This document shows, piece after piece, positions 15,870 to 23,056 of a DNA stretch of 58,450 bases. This DNA comes from Streptomyces sp. AC558_RSS880 (GTDB lineage Bacteria; Actinomycetota; Actinomycetes; Streptomycetales; Streptomycetaceae), in assembly GCF_019049255.1 (NCBI RefSeq), contig NZ_JAGMUJ010000077.1, positions 1-58,450 of the forward strand, given 5' to 3'. The notes beneath the pieces were generated by a model, which saw only the letters and a list, made by a program, of their open reading frames with translations, was not told where the DNA came from and did no database searches. Position 1 is the stretch's first letter; every line of letters begins with the position of its first letter. A program made the position numbers and the translations under genes.

Positions 15870-16031
15870 TCAGCGGACAACTGCTGTGGCGGGCGAGTCG
15901 TCAGGGCCGTCGTCGGTTGAGTTGAGGGCGATGCCGAGGGTGTCGATGGCTTGGTGTTGCAGGTGGAGTCGGACGTGGGCGTAGGCGCCGGTTGCGACGC
16001 CGATGTGGGCGTGGCCGAGTCGCTCGTTCTC
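15870..16031 (-). pseudogene. Tyrosine-recombinase (integrase) C-terminal remnant
   Basis: The minus strand reads ENERLGHAHIGVATGAYAHV, then RLHLQHQAIDTLGIALNS, and ends at TGA 15870-15872. LGHxxIxxTxxxYAHV is the box II end of phage-type integrases with the catalytic Tyr (here in GAYAHV) and the upstream LGH His. Everything before about 16031 is missing, including the Arg-containing box I, so it is a scar. No tRNA gene or obvious att core is nearby. The fragment borders panD, where core-like gene order begins. Confidence 0.72.
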
Positions 16032-16296
16032 CACCTCTCCTGTTCCTGATGTTCCGTCAGGTAAGTCGGCATCTGATCAGCATCAGTCCCCGAACTGTTC
16101 GAGACGGCTACCCGGACAAGCGCCTGGTCTGCGGCGTCACCACAGCCTGCCGCGCACCGAAGCCCAGGCGGGAAGCCTGCTCGGTACGGTGCACGATGTT
16201 CTGCAAGGTCTTCGACCGGGAGGCGTGCCCGTGTACAGTGAAGACCGCCCTTGACCTGCAGAAAGCAGGCAGGGAGCCGTCTTCCAGGAGTCCAAA

Positions 16297-16719
16297 GTGC
16301 TGCGTACTCTGTTCAAGTCCAAGATCCACCGAGCCACCGTCACCCAGGCCGACCTGCACTACGTGGGATCCGTGACGATCGACGCCGAGCTGCTCGACGC
16401 CGCCGATCTGCTGCCCGGGGAGCTGGTGCACATCGTCGACATCACCAATGGGGCCCGGCTGGAGACGTACGTCATCGAGGGCGAGCGCGGGTCCGGGGTG
16501 ATCGGGATCAACGGGGCCGCCGCCCATCTCGTCCAGCCCGGTGATCTGGTGATCATCATCAGTTACGCTCAGGTGACCGACGCCGAGGCGCGGGCGCTGG
16601 AACCCCGGGTCGTGCACGTGGACGGAGACAACCGCATCGTGGCCCTGGGCGCCGACCCGTCCGAGCCGGTGCCGGGGTCGGACCAGGAGCGCAGTCCGGG
16701 GGCCGTCGCCACGGCCTGA
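16297..16719 (+). CDS. panD: Aspartate 1-decarboxylase
   Basis: A 140-aa pyruvoyl-dependent enzyme that makes beta-alanine from L-aspartate for pantothenate and CoA synthesis. The start MLRTLFKSKIHRATVTQADL is family-typical. The self-cleavage site Gly24-Ser25 is present in YVGSVTI; cleavage yields the pyruvoyl group on the alpha chain. Lys9 and the Tyr58-region block (ETYVIEGERGSGVIGINGAAA) are conserved. GTG 16297 has CAGGAG 6 nt upstream. It is followed after 28 bp by a GNAT gene and then a racemase-like gene, suggesting one transcript. The 265 bp upstream to the integrase scar hold no gene that I can support. Confidence 0.95.
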   Translation: MLRTLFKSKIHRATVTQADLHYVGSVTIDAELLDAADLLPGELVHIVDITNGARLETYVIEGERGSGVIGINGAAAHLVQPGDLVIIISYAQVTDAEARALEPRVVHVDGDNRIVALGADPSEPVPGSDQERSPGAVATA

Positions 16720-16747
16720 CCGGCGCAGACCGAGGCAGGAGCGTGAC

Positions 16748-17098
16748 GTGGCCATGGGTGACATCGAGATCCGTGACGACCGGGCGGCGGGCCGGCTCGA
16801 GGCGGTGGCGGACGGCGAGGTCGTCGGGCGGATCGAGTACTTCCCGCTCGACGGTCCCGAGCGCGCGCTCGTGCCCGTGCACACCATCGTCGAGCCCGCC
16901 CACGAGGGCAAGGGCATCGCGGGCTCCCTCGCCCGCGAGCTCTACGCCGTCGCCGCCCGTGAGGACAGCGCCGTCGCCCCGCTCTGCCCGTACGTCGCCA
17001 AGTGGGCCGAGCGCCACCCCGACCAGGCCCCGGCGGCCGGGCCGGAGCTGATCCGCGCGGCGAAGGGGTGGCTGGCGGCACATCCCGAGCGGTTCTGA
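16748..17098 (+). CDS. Small GNAT-like N-acetyltransferase (YjdJ type)
   Basis: A 116-aa protein of the short GCN5-related N-acetyltransferase group. The order is IEYFPLDG, VPVHTIVEPAHEGKGIAGSLARELY (acetyl-CoA pyrophosphate-binding loop, normally GxGxG/A) and the C-terminal APLCPYVAKWAERHP, characteristic of this subfamily. GTG 16748 is used, with an in-frame ATG at 16754. It lies in a probable operon with panD. Intriguingly, PanD maturation in enterobacteria needs the GNAT-fold PanZ (general knowledge); a similar role here is only a speculation from adjacency, since actinobacterial PanD is thought to process by itself. Confidence 0.82.
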   Translation: MAMGDIEIRDDRAAGRLEAVADGEVVGRIEYFPLDGPERALVPVHTIVEPAHEGKGIAGSLARELYAVAAREDSAVAPLCPYVAKWAERHPDQAPAAGPELIRAAKGWLAAHPERF

Positions 17099-17105
17099 AG
17101 TCGAC

Positions 17106-17789
17106 GTGCTCGCACTGCTGCACACTTCGCCCGTTCACGTGCCCGTCTTCGACGCGCTGCGCGACGAGGCCCATCCCGGGCTGGAATTGCGGCACCTCGT
17201 CGCCGAGGACCTGTTGGAGCGTGCCCGCGTCGACGGTCCCGCGGCGGTCGCCGACGACGTACGGGCGAGGGTGAGCGAGGCCGTCGGCCGTGGCGCCCGG
17301 GCCGTGCTGTGCACCTGCTCGACCATCGGCGGGGTCGCGGAGGCGGCCGCCGCCGGGGTCGGTGTGCCGGTGCTGCGTGTCGACCGGCCGATGGCGGCCG
17401 AGGCCGTGGCGGCCGGAGCCCGGGTCGTCGTCCTCGCCGCCCTGGAGAGCACGCTTCGGCCGACGGTGGCGTTGATCGAGGAGGAGGCCCGTCGCGTCGG
17501 GCGGTCCGGCGGGGTGAGGACCGTGCTGGTCCAAGACGCCTGGGAGTGTTTCGAGGCGGGCGATTCGGCCGGGTACGTCCGACGGGTCGCTCGGGCCGCG
17601 GACGCGGTCACCGGTGCCGATGTGATCGTCCTCGCCCAGGCGTCCATGGCCCCGGCCGCGACGCTCACCACCACGCCGGTGCCCGTGCTGTCCAGTCCCC
17701 GTCCGGGACTCGCGGCGGCGGCCCGCCTGTGCCGGACGGGCCCCGGTGGGGCCGCGCCGGACCGGGAGGCGCTTCGGCCGAGAGCGTGA
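17106..17789 (+). CDS. Asp/Glu racemase-superfamily protein lacking the second catalytic Cys
   Basis: A 227-aa protein with the aspartate/glutamate racemase superfamily fold. The first half has AVLCTCSTIGGVAEA, with Cys69 or Cys71 at the position of the first catalytic cysteine. In the second half the usual LxCT motif is ADVIVLAQASM, so the second cysteine is missing. One-cysteine members such as arylmalonate decarboxylases are not racemases by the two-base mechanism, so racemization should not be assumed. GTG 17106 lies 7 bp after the GNAT stop, giving a panD-GNAT-racemase-like operon. The substrate is unknown. Confidence 0.78.
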   Translation: MLALLHTSPVHVPVFDALRDEAHPGLELRHLVAEDLLERARVDGPAAVADDVRARVSEAVGRGARAVLCTCSTIGGVAEAAAAGVGVPVLRVDRPMAAEAVAAGARVVVLAALESTLRPTVALIEEEARRVGRSGGVRTVLVQDAWECFEAGDSAGYVRRVARAADAVTGADVIVLAQASMAPAATLTTTPVPVLSSPRPGLAAAARLCRTGPGGAAPDREALRPRA

Positions 17790-17846
17790 CACTTCGTCGA
17801 CATGCGTCATGTGGACGGTCGCGTGCGCCGCGAACGGATCCATTGA

Positions 17847-17866
17847 GTGCAACCGTCGGGTTGCAC
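17847..17866. promoter_or_regulatory. ArsR-type operator 1, TGCAA-N8-TTGCA
   Basis: GTGCAACC-GTCG-GGTTGCAC is a perfect 8-bp-arm inverted repeat, containing the core TGCAA-N8-TTGCA. It lies about 58 bp before the first gene of an operon encoding an ArsR regulator and is a probable autoregulatory site. Confidence 0.72.
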
Positions 17867-17880
17867 ACGTCGCCAGGATG

Positions 17881-17898
17881 TGCAATCGTTCAGTTGCA
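17881..17898. promoter_or_regulatory. ArsR-type operator 2, TGCAA-N8-TTGCA
   Basis: TGCAATCGTTCAGTTGCA repeats the same core and spacing as operator 1, with centres 33 bp (about three helical turns) apart. It is placed between operator 1 and the GGAGG ribosome-binding site of the SRPBCC gene. Confidence 0.68.
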
Positions 17899-17923
17899 TA
17901 CTGATGGGCGATGGAGGTACCCC

Positions 17924-18421
17924 GTGAACAACGCCACCCACACCGACGCGGAGCTGGCCGAGCTCGACCGGATCGCGCGGCAGATCGACATCGACGCCCC
18001 CGCCGAGCGGGTATGGGAGCTGGTCGTACGGCCCGGCTGGTACATCAATGACGGCGAGGTCGAGGCCGAGCCGGACCTGCGCCACGAGGGCGAGGTGACC
18101 GTGGTGCGCCATCCGTCACTGGGCGAGTTCCGGTTCCGGACGGTGGAGCTGGACAAGCCGCGCTACGCGGCGTTCCGCTGGATCGGGACCCCGTACCGGG
18201 ACGACTCGACGCCCTCGACCCTGGTCGAGTTCTGGATCGACGAGCGGGACGGCGGCGGGGTGACCCTGCGCGTCGTGGAGAGCGGGTTCTCCGGTCTCGC
18301 CGACGACCCGGCGGCGTGGCTGAAGGAGCGTGAGGGCAACGACAAGGGCTGGCTCACCGAGCTGGCGGCCGCGAAGACGTTCGTCGAGAAGAACGCGTCG
18401 GCCCCGGCGAGGCAGCTGTGA
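17924..18421 (+). CDS. SRPBCC/AHSA1 domain protein
   Basis: A 165-aa protein of the START/Bet v 1-like (AHSA1) superfamily: IDIDAPAERVWELVVRPGWYINDG at the N-terminus, then EFRFRTVELDKPRYAAFRWI and TLRVVESGFSGL at the C-terminal part. The fold binds hydrophobic ligands; the exact role is unknown. GTG 17924 has GGAGG at 17913-17917. Its stop overlaps the ArsR start by 4 bp (GTGA). AHSA1-ArsR pairs are common in actinobacteria, with the ArsR protein regulating the pair. Two matching operators lie upstream. Confidence 0.88.
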   Translation: MNNATHTDAELAELDRIARQIDIDAPAERVWELVVRPGWYINDGEVEAEPDLRHEGEVTVVRHPSLGEFRFRTVELDKPRYAAFRWIGTPYRDDSTPSTLVEFWIDERDGGGVTLRVVESGFSGLADDPAAWLKEREGNDKGWLTELAAAKTFVEKNASAPARQL

Positions 18422-18753
18422 CCGCTTCCGCTCTTCCCGTCGTGTGCGCCGCGCTCGGCGACGCGACGCGCTGGGAGATACTCACCCGGCTCGGCGAGGG
18501 CCCCATGTCGGCGTCCGCGCTGGCCAGGGTCCTGCCGGTGAGCCGGCAGGCGATCGGCAAGCACCTGGAGGTGCTGCGCGAGGTCGGGCTGGTCGAATCC
18601 GAGCAGCGCGGGCGCGAGGTCGTGTACCTCGCTGTCGGCGCCCGGCTCGGCGCGCTGGCCCGTGAACTCGACCGGATCGGCCGCTCCTGGGAGACGCGTC
18701 TGCTGCGCATCAAGGAACTGGCGGAGCGCCCCGGACCCGAAGCGGCCACGTGA
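18418..18753 (+). CDS. ArsR/SmtB-type winged-helix repressor
   Basis: A 111-aa regulator. The winged HTH is ALGDATRWEILTRLGEGPMSASALARVLPVSRQAIGKHLEVLREVGLVESEQRGREVVY-like, typical of the ArsR group paired with AHSA1 proteins. The CVCD-type metal-binding box of arsenic/zinc sensors is absent; the only Cys is near residue 10, so a metal ligand is unlikely. It is translationally coupled to both neighbours through 4-bp overlaps. It is expected to bind the two TGCAA-N8-TTGCA repeats in front of the operon and repress it. Confidence 0.9.
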   Translation: MTASALPVVCAALGDATRWEILTRLGEGPMSASALARVLPVSRQAIGKHLEVLREVGLVESEQRGREVVYLAVGARLGALARELDRIGRSWETRLLRIKELAERPGPEAAT

Positions 18754-19550
18754 CGGACAACGACTCACGACGATTGGGCAAGACCGTGACCGACCACGAC
18801 AACAGGCCCACGGACCGCGCTCCGGCGCTGCCCCCGACGGCCGACCGTGCCACCTTCCAGGCCGAACTGGACCGCCTGCGGATCCGGGAGAAGGCGCACA
18901 CCCGGGAAGGCGACGCGATCGCCGCCGCCCGGCGGCGCCTGCCCATGGTCGAGGTGGCCGCCGACCTCGAACTGACCGGGCCCGACGGGCCGGTCACCCT
19001 GCTCGAAGCCTTCGAAGGGCGTCGGCAGCTCGTCGCCTACTACTTCATGTGGCACCACGGCCACGACGCGGCCGGGCAGTGCGAGGGCTGCACCTGGGTC
19101 ACCACCCAGGTACAGGAGTTGTCGTACCTGCACTCGCGCGACATCACCTACGCGGTCTTCTGCCAGGGCCCGTACGAGGAGAGCCGCCGCTACCGCGACT
19201 TCATGGGCTGGGAGGTGCCGTGGTACTCGGCGGTCCCGTCGCAGGACGAGCTGCTGACCGGGCGGCACGTCGGCATGATGCACATCGTGTGCTACCTGCG
19301 GGACGGCGACCGCGTGTTCGAGACGTACTGGACGACCCGGCGCGGCGTGGAGGCGATGGACTACAGCTACGCGCTCATGGACCTCACCGTGTACGGACGT
19401 CAGGAGCTGTGGGAGGAGTCGCCCCCCGACTGGCCCGTTGTCCAGGGCACGCCCGTCGATCAGGTGCGGCTGCGGAGCGACGGACGCCCCATCCCCCAGT
19501 GGTCGCGCATCGAGGCCGGCCGCTCCGACGTCCTTACCCCGCGCCCCTGA
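18750..19550 (+). CDS. DUF899 (thioredoxin-like) family protein
   Basis: A 266-aa protein of DUF899, a thioredoxin-fold family. Characteristic blocks are LVAYYFMWHHGHDAAGQCEGCTWVTTQVQEL, followed by ITYAVFCQGPYEE, FMGWEVPWYS and VFETYWTTRRGVEAMDYSYALMDLT. The paired cysteines CEGC occupy the region where thioredoxins carry CxxC, suggesting redox function, but no reaction is established to my knowledge. GTG 18750 overlaps the ArsR stop by 4 bp; GTG 18786 is an alternative start. It is third in the AHSA1-ArsR-DUF899 operon and probably under ArsR control. Confidence 0.88.
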   Translation: MTDNDSRRLGKTVTDHDNRPTDRAPALPPTADRATFQAELDRLRIREKAHTREGDAIAAARRRLPMVEVAADLELTGPDGPVTLLEAFEGRRQLVAYYFMWHHGHDAAGQCEGCTWVTTQVQELSYLHSRDITYAVFCQGPYEESRRYRDFMGWEVPWYSAVPSQDELLTGRHVGMMHIVCYLRDGDRVFETYWTTRRGVEAMDYSYALMDLTVYGRQELWEESPPDWPVVQGTPVDQVRLRSDGRPIPQWSRIEAGRSDVLTPRP

Positions 19551-19685
19551 CCCGCCAGCCGGCCGGCGGGTGGGGCCAACCGGCCCCGCGCCGTCACGCG
19601 GGCGGGTGACTGGAGAGGCGGCCGTCGGGTAGGCGGGGGAGTAGTCCAGAGCCGACGTCGAGCGACAGGCCGGAGGACACGCGCC

Positions 19686-19934
19686 ATGACGAACCCGTAC
19701 CCGGATCCCGTCCCGCCGGGTCCCACTCCGGGCCCGGACCCCTCACACCCCGAACCCTATCCGGACCCCACCCCTCCGCCCCCGTCGCCGGGGCCCGGTC
19801 CGGAGCCGACCCCGCAGCCCCCGGGACCGCAGCCGCCCCCGCCGCATCCGGGTCCCCCCGAGCCGTCCCCGTCGCCGATCCCGCCGGGCCCCGAGCCGGT
19901 GCCGAACCCGGAACCCGGTCCGCCGCTGAGCTGA
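19686..19934 (+). CDS. Proline-rich 82-aa peptide, function unknown
   Basis: An extraordinarily proline-rich polypeptide: 44 of 82 residues are Pro, the rest mostly Gly, Glu, Ser and Asp, with no Lys, Arg or Cys. There is no signal peptide or membrane segment, and it should be disordered with polyproline-II character. The reading frame is credible because GGAGG (19672-19676) precedes ATG 19686 and a strong bidirectional terminator follows 17 bp after the stop. Such runs stall ribosomes without EF-P. Low-complexity GC-rich DNA can create such frames by chance, so the gene is probable rather than certain. Confidence 0.6.
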   Translation: MTNPYPDPVPPGPTPGPDPSHPEPYPDPTPPPPSPGPGPEPTPQPPGPQPPPPHPGPPEPSPSPIPPGPEPVPNPEPGPPLS

Positions 19935-19951
19935 TCCGAACGAGAGAGGAA

Positions 19952-19991
19952 ACAGGGCGGTGGACGGCCGGCCGGCCGTCCACCGCCCTGT
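19952..19991. terminator. Bidirectional terminator, perfect 20-bp arms
   Basis: A 40-bp perfect palindrome whose left arm is ACAGGGCGGTGGACGGCCGG. It lies between the convergent proline-rich gene (stop 19934) and gnd (stop 20001) and can serve both strands. Confidence 0.88.
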
Positions 19992-20000
19992 CACAGGGGC

Positions 20001-21440
20001 CTACGCCGAGACCTCCGACCGGTCCCCGCCCCACAGTGTGTGGAACGAGCCGTCGCGGTCCGTGCGCCGGTAGGTGTGCGCGCCGAAGTAGTCCCGCTGG
20101 CCCTGGGTGAGCGCGGCCGGCAGGCGCTCGGCGCGCAGGGCGTCGTAGTAGGCGAGGGCCGCGGCGAAACCGGGGGTCGGCACGCCCTGGCGGGTCGCGG
20201 CGATCAGCACCTCGCGCCAGTCGTCCTGGGCGTCGGCGATCTCCTGGGCGAACGTCTCGTCCGACAGCAGGCTCGGCAGGTCCGCGCGGGCGTCGTAGGC
20301 GGCGCGGATGCGGTCCAGGAAGGCCGCGCGGATGATGCAGCCGCCGCGCCAGAGGGCGGAGACCGCGCCGAGGTCGATGTCCCAGCCGTACTCCTCGCTG
20401 CCGGCCGCGATCTCGTGGAAGCCCTGCGTGTACGACACGATCTTCGACGCGTACAGCGCCTGCTCCACCCGGTCGGCGAACGCCGCCGCCTCCGACTCGC
20501 CCAGCGGCTCGGCCTTCGGGCCGGCCAGGGAGCGCGAGGCCTCGCGCAGCGCCGCGTGACCGGACAGGGAGCGCGCGAAGACGGCCTCGGCGATGCCGGA
20601 CACCGGCACGCCCAGGTCGAGCGCGATCTGCACGGTCCAGCGGCCCGTGCCCTTCTGCTCCGCCTGGTCCACCACCACGTCCACGAACGGCTCGCCCGTG
20701 GCCGCGTCCACGTGCGACAGCACCTCGGCCGTGATCTCGATCAGGTAGGAGTCCAGCCGGCCGGTGTTCCAGGTGCGGAAGATTTCCGCGATCTGCGCGG
20801 GGGAGTACCCGGCGACATCGCGCAGCAGCTGGTACGCCTCGCCGATCAGCTGCATGTCGGCGTACTCGATACCGTTGTGCACCATCTTCACGAAGTGGCC
20901 GGCGCCGTCCGGGCCGACGTGCGTGACGCAGGGGGAGCCGTCCTTCGCCTTCGCGGAGATCTTCTCCAGCATCGGGCCGAGCGAGTCGTACGACTCCCTC
21001 GGTCCGCCCGGCATGATGCTCGGCCCGTGCAGCGCGCCCTCCTCGCCGCCGGAGACGCCCATGCCGACGAAGTGGATGCCCTGCTCGCGCAGCGCCTTCT
21101 CCCGGCGACGGGTGTCCGCGAAGTGCGCGTTGCCACCGTCGATGATCATGTCACCGGGCTCGAGGAGCGGGGCGAACTCCTCGATCACCGCGTCCGTCGG
21201 CTCGCCGGCCTTCACCATGACGACCAGCCGCCGCGGTCGCTCCAGCGCCGCCACGAACTCCTTGGCCGTCTCGGCCGCCACGAAGCCGCCCTCGTGCCCG
21301 AACTCCTCCACCAGTGCGTGCGTGCGGGCCGCCGTCCGGTTGTGCACCGCGACCGTGTAGCCGTTGCGGGCGAAGTTGCGTGCGAGGTTGCGGCCCATGA
21401 CCGCGAGCCCCGTGACGCCGATCTGCGCTGAACTGCTCAT
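20001..21440 (-). CDS. gnd: NADP-dependent 6-phosphogluconate dehydrogenase, decarboxylating
   Basis: A 479-aa cytoplasmic enzyme that converts 6-phosphogluconate to ribulose-5-phosphate with NADPH release in the oxidative pentose phosphate pathway. The motifs GVTGLAVMGRNLARN (dinucleotide binding), IIDGGNAHFADT, GMGVSGGEEGALHGPSIMPGG, HFVKMVHNGIEYADMQLIGE (catalytic Lys/Asn/Glu) and the C-terminal LWRGGCIIRAAFL are all present at expected positions. Length matches the long (about 470-aa) family. ATG 21440 has AGGAG upstream. It is divergent from the Rpf gene, 365 bp away. Confidence 0.96.
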   Translation of the reverse strand: MSSSAQIGVTGLAVMGRNLARNFARNGYTVAVHNRTAARTHALVEEFGHEGGFVAAETAKEFVAALERPRRLVVMVKAGEPTDAVIEEFAPLLEPGDMIIDGGNAHFADTRRREKALREQGIHFVGMGVSGGEEGALHGPSIMPGGPRESYDSLGPMLEKISAKAKDGSPCVTHVGPDGAGHFVKMVHNGIEYADMQLIGEAYQLLRDVAGYSPAQIAEIFRTWNTGRLDSYLIEITAEVLSHVDAATGEPFVDVVVDQAEQKGTGRWTVQIALDLGVPVSGIAEAVFARSLSGHAALREASRSLAGPKAEPLGESEAAAFADRVEQALYASKIVSYTQGFHEIAAGSEEYGWDIDLGAVSALWRGGCIIRAAFLDRIRAAYDARADLPSLLSDETFAQEIADAQDDWREVLIAATRQGVPTPGFAAALAYYDALRAERLPAALTQGQRDYFGAHTYRRTDRDGSFHTLWGGDRSEVSA

Positions 21441-21805
21441 TGGGGTGGCTCCTAGTGACCTTGGTATCGGTACTGCCGAGTCTCGGTGCTGCCGGTCGAT
21501 GCGCGCCAGTCCTGCCATCGACCATCCTGACGTGCCGCACTCGCGTGTGCACACGCGGGTCGTGCGACACCGCTCAGGCACATACGCGCGGATGCCCCTC
21601 GCGCACTCAGCGGGCGCACGCACCCGCGTGCCCCCGCGGACGGAGACACCCGCCCGCGCACGCTCCCCACGGAGCGCCAACGGGGGCGCAACGGGCGAAA
21701 AATCCCGGCCACTTGGCGCATCCGTGCGGCCGATAGCCGTCTTGTCACGGCTGGTTCGCACCGCTTACTTTTGCCCCTCCTGACGCATTGTCGAGGGGGA
21801 TTTCC
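21441..21805. promoter_or_regulatory. 365-bp divergent promoter region, gnd and Rpf genes
   Basis: It contains no gene that I can support. A perfect 16-bp palindrome, CGCGTGTGCACACGCG (21542-21557), is the strongest symmetric element. The stretch next to the Rpf gene was compared with the ydaO/c-di-AMP riboswitch known before some Streptomyces rpf genes; its core blocks were not found. Expected elements are a gnd promoter, an Rpf promoter and a regulator site at the palindrome. Confidence 0.5.
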
Positions 21806-23056
21806 ATGGCCGTGCGCGGCCGGCACCGCCGGTATCAGCCGAACAGGATCAACCGGGCCTCGCTCACCGTCACCGCGGGCGGCGCCGGAATGGCGCTCCC
21901 GCTGCTGGGCACGGGCGCCGCCCAGGCGGCCGACGTGGAGACCTGGGACAAGGTCGCCGCCTGCGAGTCCACCAACGACTGGGACATCAACACCGGCAAC
22001 GGGTACTACGGCGGGCTCCAGTTCACCCGGTCGACCTGGGAGGCGTACGGCGGTACCCGGTACGCGCCGCGTGCGGATCTGGCCACCAAGGACCAGCAGA
22101 TCGCCGTCGCCGAGAAGGTGCTCGACGGACAGGGACCCGGTGCCTGGCCGGTGTGCTCGGTACGGGCCGGACTGACGCGGGGCGGCGACACCCCCGACAT
22201 CCAGCCGGCCACCGACAAGCCGGACGGAAACGAAAAGAGCAGCAAGAACAACAAGAGCAACAAGAGCGGCAAGAAGACCGGTGGGTCCTCCGTCGAGGAC
22301 GTCAAACCGCACACCACACCCCAGTCCCGCGCGGGCCGCGCCGAGATGTACACCGTCGTCCGCGGCGACACCCTCTCCGGCATCGCGGCGGGCGAACGGG
22401 TCGGCGGCGGCTGGCGGAAGCTGTACGACGCCAACCGCTCCACCATCGGCGGCGATCCCGACCTGATCATCCCGGGCCAGCGGCTCGCCCTGCCCGACGG
22501 GACGACGAAGGCAGCCGGGAAACCGGCCAAGTCGGCCGAGAAGAAGACCGGGAAAGCCGAAAAGACCGAGAAGAAGACCGAGAAGAGGGCCGAGAAGAAG
22601 GCACCCTCTCCGCGCACCGAGGACCGGGCGGACCGCACCACCAAAACCACCGGCGATCTGGTCGCCCCGGTCAGCGCCGCGCTCGGCACGCCGTACCACA
22701 AGGCCGGATCCGCCTGGTCGAAGGGCTACCACACGGGCGTCGACTTCCCCGTCCCCACCGGCACGTCCGTGAAGTCGGTCGGGGCCGGCACCGTCGTCAG
22801 CGCGGGCTGGGAGGGGTCGTTCGGCTACCAGGTGGTGGTCCGGCACGCCGACGGCCGCTACAGCCAGTACGCGCACCTGTCGGCGATCTCCGTGAAGAGC
22901 GGGCAGTCCGTCGGCGCGGGCCAGCGCATCGGCCGTTCCGGTTCGACCGGGAACAGTTCGGGCCCGCATCTGCACTTCGAGGTGCGGACGGGGCCCGGTT
23001 TCGGGTCGGACATCGACCCGGTCGCCTACCTGAGGGCGGGCGGCGTCAGGATCTGA
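21806..23056 (+). CDS. Secreted Rpf-LysM-M23 cell-wall hydrolase
   Basis: A 416-aa exported protein combining three peptidoglycan domains. Residues 1-35 form a signal peptide ending near GAAQAA. Residues about 37-115 form a resuscitation-promoting-factor lytic domain (VAACESTNDWDINTGNGYYGG with catalytic Glu in CEST, GLQFTRSTWEAYGG). Residues about 180-230 form a LysM domain (YTVVRGDTLSGIA), followed by a Lys/Glu-rich linker. Residues about 295-410 form an M23 peptidase (HTGVDFPVPTG, HLHFEV with the HxH zinc ligands). The combination should cleave both glycan and peptide bonds during germination or growth. ATG 21806 has GAGGGGGA upstream. It overlaps the DMT gene end by 11 bp in convergent orientation. 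Confidence 0.92.
   Translation: MAVRGRHRRYQPNRINRASLTVTAGGAGMALPLLGTGAAQAADVETWDKVAACESTNDWDINTGNGYYGGLQFTRSTWEAYGGTRYAPRADLATKDQQIAVAEKVLDGQGPGAWPVCSVRAGLTRGGDTPDIQPATDKPDGNEKSSKNNKSNKSGKKTGGSSVEDVKPHTTPQSRAGRAEMYTVVRGDTLSGIAAGERVGGGWRKLYDANRSTIGGDPDLIIPGQRLALPDGTTKAAGKPAKSAEKKTGKAEKTEKKTEKRAEKKAPSPRTEDRADRTTKTTGDLVAPVSAALGTPYHKAGSAWSKGYHTGVDFPVPTGTSVKSVGAGTVVSAGWEGSFGYQVVVRHADGRYSQYAHLSAISVKSGQSVGAGQRIGRSGSTGNSSGPHLHFEVRTGPGFGSDIDPVAYLRAGGVRI

Noticed and set aside
15870..16296. tRNA gene as attachment site for the integrase
   Set aside because: No sequence with tRNA T-loop and acceptor features was found near the integrase scar or panD.
21441..21805. Possible ydaO/c-di-AMP riboswitch upstream of the Rpf gene
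   Set aside because: The conserved ydaO core blocks could not be found; only GC-rich sequence and one palindrome are present.
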